Below, piece by piece: positions 25,601 to 43,183 of a stretch of 56,603 nt of DNA; the first letter of the stretch is position 1; every line of letters begins with the position of its first letter. The translations under genes were made by a program, and so were the position numbers. Source of the DNA: Silene noctiflora (Eukaryota > Streptophyta > Magnoliopsida > Caryophyllales > Caryophyllaceae); contig VHZZ01000433.1 of assembly GCA_009801015.1 (NCBI GenBank), positions 143,664 to 200,266 on the forward strand, read 5' to 3'. The notes below the pieces were generated by a model that worked only from the letters and a program-made list of their open reading frames with translations, had not been told where the DNA came from and searched no databases.

Positions 25601-28600
25601 TTCAGGGGTTATTTGAAGGCTTAAAAGCGTATAGAACACAAAATGGTAATATTGTGCTTTTTCGTCCAGAGGAGAACGCCTTAAGGATGAGAAATGGTGC
25701 AGAGAGGATGTGCATGTCTGCTCCAACTGTTGATCAATTTCTGGAGGCTGTTAAGGAGACAGTGTTGGCAAATGAGCGTTGGGTATATAACAATTTATCT
25801 TTCTTGGCTGCAAACATCCTAGTTTAATTTTTTTTCCCCTCTGTTTGCTGTGTAATAATTACTGAATTGACTACGTGTTGTGCTGTAGATTCCACCTGTT
25901 GGTAAAGGCTCTTTATATATTAGGCCGTTGCTTATGGGGAGCGGTTCTGTTCTTGGAATTGCACCAGCTCCGGAGTACACCTTTATAATTTACGCGTCAC
26001 CTGTTGGTAATTACTTTAAGGTCAGAAAACAGTCGTCCTCTTTGTATACTTTTCTTTTTTATTCAACTGTGAATCTGTTGTCACATATTAAGATCTTATA
26101 ACAGGAAGGTCTTGCGCCCATAAATTTGGTGATTGAAACTGATTTTCATCGTGCTAGTCCTGGTGGAACTGGAGGAGTCAAGACTATCGGAAACTATGCA
26201 GCGGTATAGCACTCTTAGATCTTTTTGATGTGTCATTACATATACTCTTGTGTGCACTATTTTCAGATGATTTGTTTTTCTTTTAGAGTCGAGTCATTTC
26301 ATTTTCTTGCCAAGGAAAGGCTGAGTATCCAATAATCAATTATTTGGTTAGATTGTTCTGCACAATTGAATTTCTATAAATAAAATGCTGAGGAATATTT
26401 TTGAAATGCAGGCCTGATGGTATACTTAGCCATTTTATATAAAAGATATTGGTTGTCATGGGTAAAACTTGACCAAGTTGAAGTGTATTTGCTGAATTCA
26501 TAAGGCGGCGCTGGACACCACCACTATAGTGATGATTAGTTAATGCTGTTAACTTTGCTTGGTGGTGCCGGATGTGTCTTTACTAACATACTCTCTGGTG
26601 TTCGTTGTGCTTTTGTATAACTTATCGTTCTTCTCTTGTAGGTTCTTAAGGCTCATTCTGCTGCTAAAGCCAACGGCTATTCTGATGTACTATACCTGGA
26701 CTGTCTACAAAAGAAATACCTGGAGGAGGTTTCCTCTTGTAATGTCTTTGTTGTTAAGGTGTGTTCCTCTCTTCCTTCTCTCTTCACTCCCTTGTTATCG
26801 TGGCATTTAAATATGTAGACAGAGTACATCTGGTTCTTCATACTTTGTTTTGTATACCTTATTATTTAATTGATCATTCTGTGGCAGCTCGCTGTCCATG
26901 TTTTAATAGTTAGATTGCGCTATCATGGAGCGTCTCAATTGTCATTTTTTATCTTCTAAATCTGCATATCGCAATTCTAATGTTCATCTGGTATTATGAT
27001 CTTTCAGGGTAACAAGATTTCTACTCCTGCCATAAAAGGAACCATTCTGCCTGGTATAACACGGAAAAGTATAATTGATATTGCTCGTAGTCTAGGATTT
27101 GAGGTATTCCGTAATCTCTCAGGCTCTTTCTCATCAAGTGTTTATTATATACACAGTTGCTTACTTCAAGCCTCTATACCGTGTGAACTTCCCAGTCAGT
27201 TTTCCCTTCATGGCAATCAAGTGTATTAAGATCATTATTCATAAGTGAGCAACAGTTTTGTTTAATTCTAAATCTACGCGAGGACTTCCTTTGGTGGTTG
27301 GTTATATACCCTATCGAGCTGTTGCTGACTTCCATTGCACAAAAATGTGGTATCACTTTAATTTGCCGTGATGATTAGGATGTCTCAGTATCAGGATGTC
27401 AAGGATGTAACATGAAAAGTTTTGGCCTATGCAGCCAGAAATTTTAGAAACATTTTCCAAATGTCTTAATTATTGACGTCTTATTGAAATCTGAATTTTT
27501 AGTTGATGTTCCATGTTAATGATAGTTTATATCCTCTTCGTTTCCTCAAATACATACACCATTTAAAGTTCCCCACTTTACCAATTTTCATCTGGAAAGT
27601 AACAGGTAGTATGACTAGTCACGCATAGCACTAAAGTGCTATACTACATATAGTAACCCAACACTTCTATACCATGTTGACTTAGATATATTACGTCTTG
27701 TGTCGTGTTGAGTATTGACTTGAATAAGTTGAACATATAGTAACCCAACACTTCTATACCATGTTGACTTAGATATATTACGTCTTGTGTCGTGTTGAGT
27801 ATTGACTTGAATAAGTTTACACTTGACAAAACTAGTATTTAGCCAATCATATGTGGTAGTGGTGACATCTAAAAAGGACTAATTTATCAGAACATGGAAG
27901 TATGGAACTCATCAATCCATTTCTGTCTTCCCATTCCTCATGAAGTTGACTTAAAAGCACACAACTGTAATAGGTGTTTATTCGGTTCAATTTTTCTGTG
28001 ACTGTCTTATTGAATTATGAGCATACTTTTCATCATAGATTTTGCAGCTTTTGTAATTTGGTTTATTCTTGGTTTTGCTAATTAGGTTGTGGAGGAGCCT
28101 GTGTCAGTGGATCAGCTTCTTGATGCTGATGAAGTATTTTGTACTGGTACTGCCGTTGTTGTGTCGCCTGTTGGAAGTATCACATACAAGAATGAAAGGT
28201 AATCTTCATATTGTTCTGCTTTTGTTAACATGAAAACGACTTTACTTGTGTATTCCTAGCCTGTTTGGAGCCAAAGACTCATTACTCTTTGGTTCCGGAT
28301 TATGATTGAATAAAGCAAAATGGCTCACAAGAGTGACATACCAGTCATTTGACGTAGTTTTCGATGGAATTTTCATCTTGGGTCATTCAGAAAGAGTCTC
28401 TTTGTGTTGCTAACACAAGTGTAAGATTGTGTACATCCGACCCCCTTTACCTCGCAATTTGCAGGAGCCATTGAGGCACTGGGGTTATTTGAGAACCAGT
28501 GTTTGAATCTCAAATCTGAATTTGACCCAAAAATGTTTGGCAATCAACTGGATTTTGGATTTTGGCAAAATACTCGGAATTTGATAGAAATTTGGAGAAG

Positions 28601-29388
28601 CCTAAAACACATGACACCCTATGACCTTCCATTTTGAAATTCAACCTCACCCTTACCTTCTCGATCCTCACTCAGTCTCATACTCTTAACTTTTCTCTTC
28701 AATGATGAGTTAATTAAAGGTTGCAAGCGTCATGCTACACTATAATTAGGTGAGATCAATATCAAAATTTTAGGGTTATGCAAATCAATTTAAGTATCTT
28801 ACCGCATTTGAAATCCAAATTTTGGGATGGAAATATTTTACCTTCGCCAAACAATGAATTTGCATTTGAGGTTCATTATTTCAGTTTCCCAATTTCAGAT
28901 ATGGGTTTTTAAATGAAATTCAGGTTTCCAAACAGCCCCCAACTGATTTAGACAACATGAGTTCAAATTATCAATTAAAACATGCGTAACATTCTACTTG
29001 ATGCAACAACTGAAGGACATTAATTTGCAGTAGATTTTAACAACTAAGCCATGCGTACATGGAACTAGCTCAAATAGGCATCTCTGTTGAGCAAGATATG
29101 CCCCATTTTAAATGCATTTGGAAGAGTTTTTTTTTTTTTTTTTTAGCAACTATTCATATTTTTTTTTTATGTAAAGAGCTGAATTAATAATGGAACTTTT
29201 GAGATCTAACCCGTCTTCACTGTCTCTTTAGTACGTAGTCAATTGTAATTAGGGATGTTGTGAATTACAGGTACAGTTTCGGAGATGGAAAGGTCGGGGC
29301 TGTAGCACAGCAGCTGTACAGTGCACTTACCAGTCTACAAATGGGTCTTTCTGAAGATAAAATGGGCTGGATAGTCCAACTTAAGTGA
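22671..29388 (+). CDS. branched-chain amino acid aminotransferase, plastid type (10 exons)
   Basis: PLP-dependent, fold-type IV transaminase that interconverts leucine, isoleucine and valine with their 2-oxo acids; plastid members make the last step of branched-chain amino acid synthesis. Exons: 22671-22805, 22898-22983, 24870-25044, 25606-25782, 25889-26020, 26105-26203, 26642-26758, 27008-27103, 28086-28198, 29271-29388; 415 aa, matching plant plastid BCATs (about 410 aa). The first about 60 residues are Ser/Thr/Arg-rich with few acids, as in a chloroplast transit peptide. The mature part begins near [19 protein letters not shown]. The catalytic lysine is K261 in [11 protein letters not shown]. 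Later blocks are SDVLYLD, NVFVVK and a substrate-site [13 protein letters not shown]. The gene is intact. Which BCAT paralogue it is (BCAT2, 3 or 5-like) cannot be told from the sequence alone. It converges on the CYP90B1 gene 766 bp downstream. Confidence 0.94.
27646..27817. repeat. 85-bp perfect tandem duplication, period 87 (BCAT intron 8)
   Basis: The stretch starting ACATATAGTAACCCAACA at 27646 recurs exactly at 27733, separated by two bases. Each copy is 85 bases and ends TTGACTTGAATAAGTT. The exact identity points to a recent duplication inside the intron between 27103 and 28086. It encodes nothing. Confidence 0.93.
28257..28940. mobile_element. possible non-autonomous TIR element hosting a SINE copy
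   Basis: GCCTGTTTGGA (28259-28269) at the left is inverted at the right in TCCAAACAGCCCC (28927-28939), a type of end common among plant hAT-like MITEs. The SINE-like copy 28271-28490 begins directly after the left end, as if it had inserted into the element. It lies in BCAT intron 9. Target duplications were not identified, so this is tentative. Confidence 0.35.
28271..28490 (-). repeat. SINE-family copy 2 (BCAT intron 9)
   Basis: It shares long blocks with 6959-7140 and extends further, through CGCAATTTGCAGGAGCCATT and GAGGCACTGGGG. The inverse of this extension is the start of the plus-oriented copy at 46555-46641. This copy is therefore the longest of the three and defines about 220 bp of the family. 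Confidence 0.6.
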
Positions 29389-30154
29389 TTCCTGTTTTCA
29401 CAATTTTCTTCTTATGATGTTCTTTACACAATCCAGAGAATGTTTAAATGTTGCTATTGTTTACAGTTCCTTCTATATTTATCTCAGTTTTTGTTTCGAT
29501 ACTTGCGCATATATCAAATTTCCATTGTCCAAGCTTAAACAATTTTAGCCACCAATTTTTCACCATAATCTTCCTATTTGATATTGAGTTTTCAAAAGAG
29601 TTAACGTGGATTATTTGTCTATTAAGGCTTATGGAAAACTAAAATTGGTTGAAATTCTCAAGATCAATAGTACCGAAGATTCAAAAAGAAGAAATGCCTT
29701 CAATACCGTCATCAAAGAAAGCATTACTAAACCAAAAAAAAGGTTGGAGGACAAAAATACATTTACTACAATATATGTGAATTACAAGACAATACTCGTA
29801 GAATATACTACTCCAAGACCCAATTTGGTTTGGCTTAGCCAAGACGGCAAGAAGCATTTACAGAAGAAAAAAAAAAAGTGAAAAAAATGGGCTGATCTCT
29901 GTTTCTACTACTTTCACACATGACAATTGCTATATCCTCTCTTCGTTACAACTTACAGGTAGCTAAGATCAATAGCAAGAAAACGTGAACCCAGAAATAT
30001 GGTCTACACCGGGGAGAATGAATTTTCTTTCTAACACAAAATAATTATTCTTCTTATTATTTATTTATTAAATATATATTATTATTTTTTTAGTATTTGT
30101 TTAACTTCTGTGCAAGGTTTTCGATGATAAAATCATCTAGAAATCGAGTTTTTA
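29389..30154. other. convergent intergenic region (3' ends of BCAT and CYP90B1)
   Basis: 766 bp holding both 3' UTRs. It is AT-rich, with a poly-A run near 29870 and (TTA)n-like text near 30050. The open frames here read as non-coding. No clear terminator-like structure is expected or seen. Confidence 0.6.
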
Positions 30155-36124
<5,970 letters not shown>

Positions 36125-36330
36125 TTATGCAAGTTTTTAGCGCATATAAAAAATGCCAAGTAAAAGCTGACTTTATTTTGTCCTTGGCTTTTGATCCTCT
36201 TATTAAAGATGCAGCAACACAAAGCAGAGGAACCAAGACAAGTTTTAAAGTAGAGAAGGAGAGGGAGTGAGAGAGGATCAAGAACAAAGAGCTAATGTTA
36301 AATGAAAAGATTTGAAGCTAATTTGTGGTC

Positions 36331-36337
36331 TTTTATA
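36331..36337 (-). promoter_or_regulatory. candidate TATA box of CYP90B1
   Basis: TATAAAA on the minus strand, about 222 bases upstream of the ATG at 36109. Spelling and distance suit a TATA box with a leader of about 190 bases. The leader has no ATG that opens a long upstream frame; the 61-codon frame ending across the start codon begins with TTG, not ATG. Confidence 0.45.
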
Positions 36338-36714
36338 ACCTGCTTTCACTGTCATTTTTAAAAGCAAATTTGGCCCAGATAAAGCAAAGGAGGACGATTT
36401 ACAAACAAATGGACAAAAGGTAACATTTGATTTTTGTTTTTAAGGATGATTTATCATAAAAACATAAAACAAGAATTACAAAAGTTACAAAAATAATCTT
36501 TGGAAAATTTTACTTGTCTATTTTTTAAACTTGAATTCAGTTTATAAAATCCTTTTAATTTATTTTCTCTTCACTTGACTCCCCTTCAAATTTTTCTTTA
36601 CTTTAAATAGACAGTATCAATCATAACAAACATTACTCCGTACCTTACTCTAATCCTAAATATTCAAAGCAATGTAATTTTTACCCTTTTGTTGCACATA
36701 TTGTTAAGATGCTA

Positions 36715-36804
36715 CTCCCTCCACACACCTATATTCGCCTCATTTTAATAAAATATTTTCATATATAATAGAGAAATAGGGCTAATACTTATATGCAGAG
36801 GGAG
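36715..36804. mobile_element. degenerate Stowaway-like MITE upstream of CYP90B1
   Basis: 90-bp element that starts CTCCCTCCACACACC and ends GCAGAGGGAG, flanked by TA on both sides (36713-36714, 36805-36806). The ends match Stowaway only partly, so it is an old copy. It lies about 600 bp upstream of the CYP90B1 start codon. Confidence 0.65.
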
Positions 36805-37729
36805 TACATTATTATCTAATTTGACTACATTAATATTCTAACTTATAAAAACCTAAGTTTTACCATAATAACAAATTAATAATTGATCTCCCTTAACATA
36901 TCCGTATTCATCTTACTTTTAAAACCGGATAAAGATTTTAAATGAGAGAAGTTATTAAAGACATTCTACTTTTTCTCCCATCTAATTGCTTCATGTTTAA
37001 GACAAATAAACAAGAATTTGATAATAACAACAAATAGAATATAGGTTAATCTTCAACCCCTTCACCATATCGGAGTTCACTCATACCAAAATAGTGACCC
37101 CACAGCTAAAGGTCAATTTTCACGTTTAGTCGTCCAAGGACTGGTGATACGACAGGTGGATCGGCCATGCACGGGTGACTGCCGAATTAATGATAGTATG
37201 AATGTATATGAAAAAAAAAGTGTAGTTTGTGACACCCTTATCACAGTCTAACTTCATAATAAACTAGTACATCAAAAATATTTGAGATAATAACTTCATT
37301 AGGTAGCAGTGGACCAGTTTCCTCTCTGTATTTGATATTTATTATTCAAGGGCAATCAATACAGTCAAACTCCCATCATCCTTCCTATCAAAGAAGTTTG
37401 ATTTGGCATGTCTTTCCTTTGGCTTTTATTTAGTTTCTACTTCCTAGTTTAAAATCAATTCAATTCAATATATAATTGAAACTGAATGTAAACCATACGA
37501 AACTCTAGTTATTGTTAGGCTTGGTTGACATTTAGTCACTTGTTTGCCAAACTTATTGATTGTGGCTCCATGCTATTTTGTGAGGAGGCATTAAATACGT
37601 ATGATGGCTGAGTAAGTCAGAGATGATAGCCTTTTAGAATTATTGATTATTGATGTCGACAAAGATTATAGATACCAAAGTTAAAAATCTACCGTCACTG
37701 TTTTCATAGTCAATGTCCTTTAATGAAGT

Positions 37730-38224
37730 TGCTAGGGGTACAAACTTGTATCTCACATACATTAAGAAAAAAGAGTAGACTTATTAAAAGGATTCACCAA
37801 CATTAAAACAGATATCATCTTAAGAAGAAAAAATAAGGTCAAAAACGGACAATATAATGCAAATGAGAGTTAGTGGTGACAACAATCCTAACCTGCGATA
37901 CTAGAGCCGACTCAGCTTGGTCTAATGTCTAGTTAAACATAAGGAAGTGGCCTGATTGTCTATATGACGCTAAAAGAACCTAATGAGACCTCACAATTAA
38001 GATTATGTGATCCTTAAATTGAGAGGAGTGTTGGGATATAAGTTCATGTCTCATATCGGTCAAGAGGAGCGGACTTATCTTGTTTATAAGTATTCACCAC
38101 CTATATTAATATGACATTTCAATAAAGTGGCGGAAAACAAATCCTTACAGATTTGATTTATAGCAAACAATATCATACTTATTCATACTGATGTTAGTAA
38201 ATGGTGATAGCGGTAATCCCAACA
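37730..38224 (+). mobile_element. TRIM (miniature LTR retrotransposon), diverged, upstream of CYP90B1
   Basis: The downstream LTR (38029-38224, 196 bp) begins TGTTGGGATATAAG and ends AATCCCAACA, a short inverted end with TG...CA. Directly before it is a purine tract, TTGAGAGGAG, as a polypurine tract should be. The upstream LTR (37730 to about 37893) is diverged but collinear: TGCTAGGGGTACAAACTTG, AGTAGACTTATTA, ATTCACCAAC, GTTAGTGGTGA, AATCCTAACC. Next to it is GCGATACTAGAGCC (37895-37908), a weakened version of the TGGTATCAGAGC primer-binding site. The interior, about 135 bp, is non-coding. Flanking target duplications are no longer visible. Confidence 0.75.
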
Positions 38225-39380
38225 TACGTAAAACATAATAAAGGATGATATCATATTTATATTTGTGAATCACATTTAGTCCCCTATAATATCATTATAG
38301 GGCCACCAAAATTCACTTAAAAAATGATAAGAGAATTATTTGAAAGAGTGCCTCATCTATATGCATAAGCTTACTTTGCGTTCATCCAACTAAATCTCAA
38401 ATCATAAAACCTGAGTAAGGCTTTCCAGCTAGGAGAAATTATTGAACAATTATTGCCATAAATAAAGCAATACCTAAAGAACAGAATTTTTCACAATTAA
38501 TCATAGTCACTCAGCTTCGCCACAGAAGCGAAATAAAGCAAAGGCCAACTACATCCTACATTGTTGGCCTTCACGTGAAATAACACACTGATTTAGTCGT
38601 CTATTTCTTCGCAATTTCTCTCTCCACCATTTCACATGCTTCAACAGGAATTTAAAGAAAAAGATAAAAAAAACAAAGAAGGCAAACGGGCCTGGTGAGT
38701 GGCCGAGGGCCTCTATAACATTATTATGAGTAACTACATTGCATATCAAATACACATAATCACACATAGAATTGGACCCAGTCACATTTGTGCATTACCC
38801 CCCTTCTATACAAACATAGAACATATGGGGTATTTAGTTGACCAAGTCGAAATATATCAAAGTTCTTACAGTTGTTTTTGAAACCATGAAAAGTGAAGCA
38901 GAAAGATCTTAAATTAGGAAGGGTACTATTTAAAGTGCATTGTTTAATACAGCTCGCATAAATCTGTTTAGAACATTATTAAATTTTATATAATTTATGC
39001 ATTCAAAATTACTTTTAAAAGTAAGTTGAATTACGTAATTTGTGTTCAATAAACTCTGTAAATAACTATATATTGACTTTTTTGGTGAGATTTAACTAAA
39101 AAATTATACTTTAGGTTGAATTTGAATTTAAGTTAACATTGTGGAAGTGAACAAGTAATAATTATTTACCTCATAATTGTAAATCAATCAAAAATATGAC
39201 TCCGTATTTATTAAGTTAATTAAATTATTGGGATGGAAAAAGTAGGTACTAACATCCATTGCCAGGAATGACGGGTGATTACCTGAAATTAATGTCGTTA
39301 TACTCCGTACTATATAACTTTGATCAAAATTCAAAATCAAAACTTATACAATGAATCTTAGAATAATTAATTCATCAAAA

Positions 39381-39573
39381 CGTCTTACTTATGACGGACA
39401 TTATATTATCCGTCACAAGCTGAAGACGGATAGTGTCTCTCTCACAATAAGGCAAGTGGGAGGGCAAGTGTGGGAGAAATAGAGCACCACATAGATAGTG
39501 TCACTTGTATATTATGAGAGCGGCACTATCCGCCATCAGTTTGTAACAGATAGATCCGCAACAAGAATTTGTG
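39381..39573. mobile_element. MITE with long sub-terminal inverted repeats
   Basis: ATCCGTCACAAGCTGAAGAC and GGATAGTGTCTCTCTCA at the left are inverted at the right as TGAGAGCGGCACTATCCG and CCATCAGTTTGTAACAGAT, about 40 bases per arm. The ends carry CGTCTTACTTATGACGGA and GCAACAAGAATTTGTG. Related GACGGA / AATTTGTG debris occurs at 12.5, 22.5, 31.6 and 42.7 kb. Exact termini and target duplication were not resolved. Confidence 0.6.
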
Positions 39574-40321
39574 TTAATTCATCTTTGTGGTTTAGATGTT
39601 CATGCACTAAAATCACAACTAAAATACAAATAAAATTTGAGAAGAAAGTATAAGTAACTTGGGAAATTTTTTACCACTTGAGCTACATGCCAATCATAGG
39701 AATTAATAATTCTTTTACTACAACAGGAAAAGCTAAAAGAAAGATGGAAATTATTAATTATTGTCACCCACTCGTGCGGGTGGTCCAAAGATAGTGGCAG
39801 ACCAATGATTGCGAGTTGTAAGCAGTTTTTTTAAAGTTTTTTATTTGAGTGGTATGCAACCAATTCTAGTCAATAAGATTTACCTTTTACCCCGGAGTTA
39901 TTAATGGTTTCTCACTGAGCTTTAGGTGTGGTAATGGTCGTGTTGTGCGGTTAACTGTGCCTAATAAAAAGAAATGGTCCAGCTCGGCCTTATTTGTAGA
40001 GTGGCCGTGTTGTGTTGTAAAGAACCTAATTTTTTTGGGAGCGACACCGCCTGCATACCGGCCTGGTGGCCAGTTATGCTGCTGTCAGTTGCCAGCAAAG
40101 CTAAGTTAATTTGGCTTAAATGTCGTCACATATCCAATTCATACGATAAAATTATACATTTCTAATAAAAAAAATGCGTAATTTAATATAAGTGAAAATT
40201 TTCACAAATTTTATTGAAGATTTTGAAAAAAATAAAGAAGTTTATATCTAGGGAGCAATAAGATACGAGTCTATTAGGCGATAGACAACCATATCGAACC
40301 TTAATTTTTCCAAAATTGATA

Positions 40322-40411
40322 CTCCCTCTGTCCCAGTGATATGTTTACACTTTATTTATTTTATGAGGGGGAAATAAAGGAAACGTAAACATATCACTAG
40401 GACGGAGGGAG
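40322..40411. mobile_element. Stowaway MITE, 90 bp
   Basis: A near-perfect hairpin. The left arm CTCCCTCTGTCCCAGTGATA continues TGTTTAC; the right arm is its inverse ending ACTAGGACGGAGGGAG. TA flanks both sides (40320-40321 and 40412-40413). The arms differ at only a few positions and the loop is short. Confidence 0.93.
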
Positions 40412-41969
40412 TAATTAATTAGCCAGTCTGACGTAAACTTAAGCCGTGTTAGAGGCAACCCGTCTCTCCTAACTAGTAACTACCACCCTTATTCTAGTGT
40501 AATAAGGATAGTATAAATGAGACAATATTCCATAATTGAGTGCCAAATTACCAACCTTATTTTTTTAAAAAAAATTATCCTCCAACTTGGTTTCTTTGCA
40601 TGGGAAGCTTTATCACGACCACGTGTTATAAACCATGCCGCATGAGCGCATGAGAACGACTTGGGTTAAAGGAAGCAAAATGAAAGAATTTATTACCCAA
40701 CAAACACTTGGATGCCGTCTTACTTTAAAGATGGATCTTCTAAGATCCGTTCCTTTACAACCCGATTTGATTAGACCTTCCATCTCGCTTTCAAAAGAAC
40801 ATACATTATTGTATGCAAATTATTAGAGAATATGTCAATGCCTCAATGGGGTGTGTAATGTGCTAAGCAAACTTAAAGTTTTGTGATGACGCATCCCCAC
40901 GCCCAATTTATACTCTTTGGCCACATTTATTTATTTCAGATCCGTAAATGTCTTATTCTTAAGGCCAAGAGCTATTAAAAAAAAATATTACTCATATCAA
41001 TAAGGAGCTCGAATTTCTACTAGGAGTAATTGAATTTAAGCATGTCACAAAGGATTTTCATAAGCACATTTGCTAAAACAAAATATTACTGGTTGATAAG
41101 GTTAACAAAGTATATTAAGGTCTCAAAATAATATAAGAAAACGTGAAATGTAAAAATATTTTCTCCTATCATGTGAACATAAACTACCACCATGGTTATA
41201 TATTTTGGAAGAACATAAATCTAGGATGGATAAAAATGAACCTATTAGTCTGGCCTACGGATATCTAAGACTTGTTATTTACCCACACATATAACACCTA
41301 CGTCATGTAGACGTGCTCAACATGGATATATTATAACTCCATATTCTACCGGTTCATTCGCGATGGTGAACTGCATGTGTAGTAAAAGCCCTTATATTTG
41401 TAATCCCTTCATTTATTTTATTTTCATACGGTTCAAAATTTTCCTGGTAGATTTTGAACAAATGTATAAAAATAAAATAAATAAACAGAGTACATAATTA
41501 TAAAGTTATGATATCAATAAAAGCGACCATAAACTACGGCTTATACTATCACAAATTACAATTCTAGTCTCCCACTTTTACAATAACACAGATAATGGAT
41601 GGTCAAAGTGGTACCAGGCTACCAAGTCAAGACCATTGATAAGAGAGCCTAAAACAAAGCTATGAGCCGCATTAAAAGAAATCAACTTTCATTAAATTAA
41701 TATGTTTACGAATAAATGGTAACGTTTAACTCCTTTTTCTTTGCAGTTCTGCACGTCTGTACTTCATGGACGGGGGAGGACAGATGTAAAAGATACCAAG
41801 AAGGAACCATGGTTATTCTCGTCGTTTCATAACTGGTTTCTCATTGTGGTTCGTCGAACCATGGAAGGGACTCGTTTAAGTAAAATGCTCTTCTTAAAGT
41901 AACTGAATTTACGTATACTTCAACACTCAAAAAGACTTGTAACTTTTTTATGGGAGTAGTAGAATAGTA

Positions 41970-43183
41970 GAGTTAAGCCTAAAATAAGGGACTCTACTTT
42001 GCAATTTTTTTCCAATAAGGACCTGAATTTTTGTTTTTTCCAGTTAAGGGTCTCCATCTATTTTCCATTAACATTTTAAGCAAAAACTCAAACTTGCTAA
42101 TATTTTACAAGATATGTGGGACCCATAATCCCAAATTAAAGATTAATTTATTCTCATGTCAAGCAACATATAATAAAATATCAAAGGTGTACTAAACTCG
42201 TATAAAAAGATCTATCTGAAAATTAGACTTTGCCAAATTAATTTTGTAAGGGTTATATTCCTTTTGTCCTAATTATTTATCATCTCCTTTCCATAAATTT
42301 CTTTCCTTTTAGTTTTTCCACGGTCTTTGAGACGGTATTTTGACCGTGTTTTACTATAACTATAAATTATTATATTTTGTTAAAATTATAATTTTATAAA
42401 AGATCTTTTTGATAACAAATGTAATTAAATGAATGTCATGTTACAAAACTTTATAGTACTTTTTTGGGAATTTTTGGTCAAGATTTATGAATTTTGACCC
42501 CAAAAAAATTAAATTTGGAAGAACATAGTGTAATGGAAGGAGTATTTATTTTTGATAAAAATGCCTCCTTACAATGAACAATTTGTCTCTTTTATGAGTT
42601 ATGACGGTACACGTTTTAGGATTAAAACGAGCCAAATAGCACCTTATTTGGAAAAATGAGACAATCTCTAGTTTTTGTTGCATTTATCCTATACGAAGTA
42701 TTATTCTATTTAACATGTTTAATTAAGTGTAAGACAGATACGACCGTCTTAAACAAAAATTTGTGCATAACGAATATTAAAGAATATTAAAGATGAACAA
42801 ATAAATGACTCGGGAAAACTAGATGAAGGACAATATTTTAGGGGATTTCACATGTTTAATCTATCCCATACACAAATAACACTCATACATAAGTTAAGAC
42901 ATACTCACTACTCAGCTTTTAATTTAGCTAATTTGGTTATGGTGTGACTAGAGCATTCAAAAATCGTATTTGATCATGTCAAATGAGATGAAGGACAATA
43001 TTTTAGGGGATTTCGTTTAATGGGTCCTACTCACTCCTACATAAAATGTCAAATTAACAAACGCGAGTTTTGACGGAAAATATAACGGAATAGGAAGGAG
43101 AAGTCCTTAACTGGAAAAGTAAATAGTTTAGGTCCTTATTGGAAAAAAATGTAAAGTTTAGTCCCTTGTCTTGGGCTTAACTC
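41970..43183. mobile_element. non-autonomous Mutator-like element (MULE) with 10-bp target duplication
   Basis: 1214 bp with long terminal inverted repeats of about 85 bases. The left arm starts GAGTTAAGCCTAAAATAAGG and continues CCAATAAGGACCTGAA and CCAGTTAAGG. The right arm is the inverse, with CCTTAACTGG, GGTCCTTATTGG and GGGCTTAACTC. The 10-base flank TAGAATAGTA is repeated exactly at 41960-41969 and 43184-43193, the duplication size typical of Mutator. There is no transposase. A 29-base perfect direct repeat lies inside (42821-42849 and 42986-43014). A Stowaway-like element is nested at 42258-42542. Confidence 0.9.
42258..42542. mobile_element. Stowaway-like element nested in the MULE
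   Basis: The left end TTCCTTTTGTCC and right end TAATGGAAGGAG are imperfect inverses; TA flanks both (42256-42257 and 42543-42544). The 285 bp are AT-rich and non-coding. Its position inside the MULE makes it the younger insertion, if the call is right. Confidence 0.55.
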
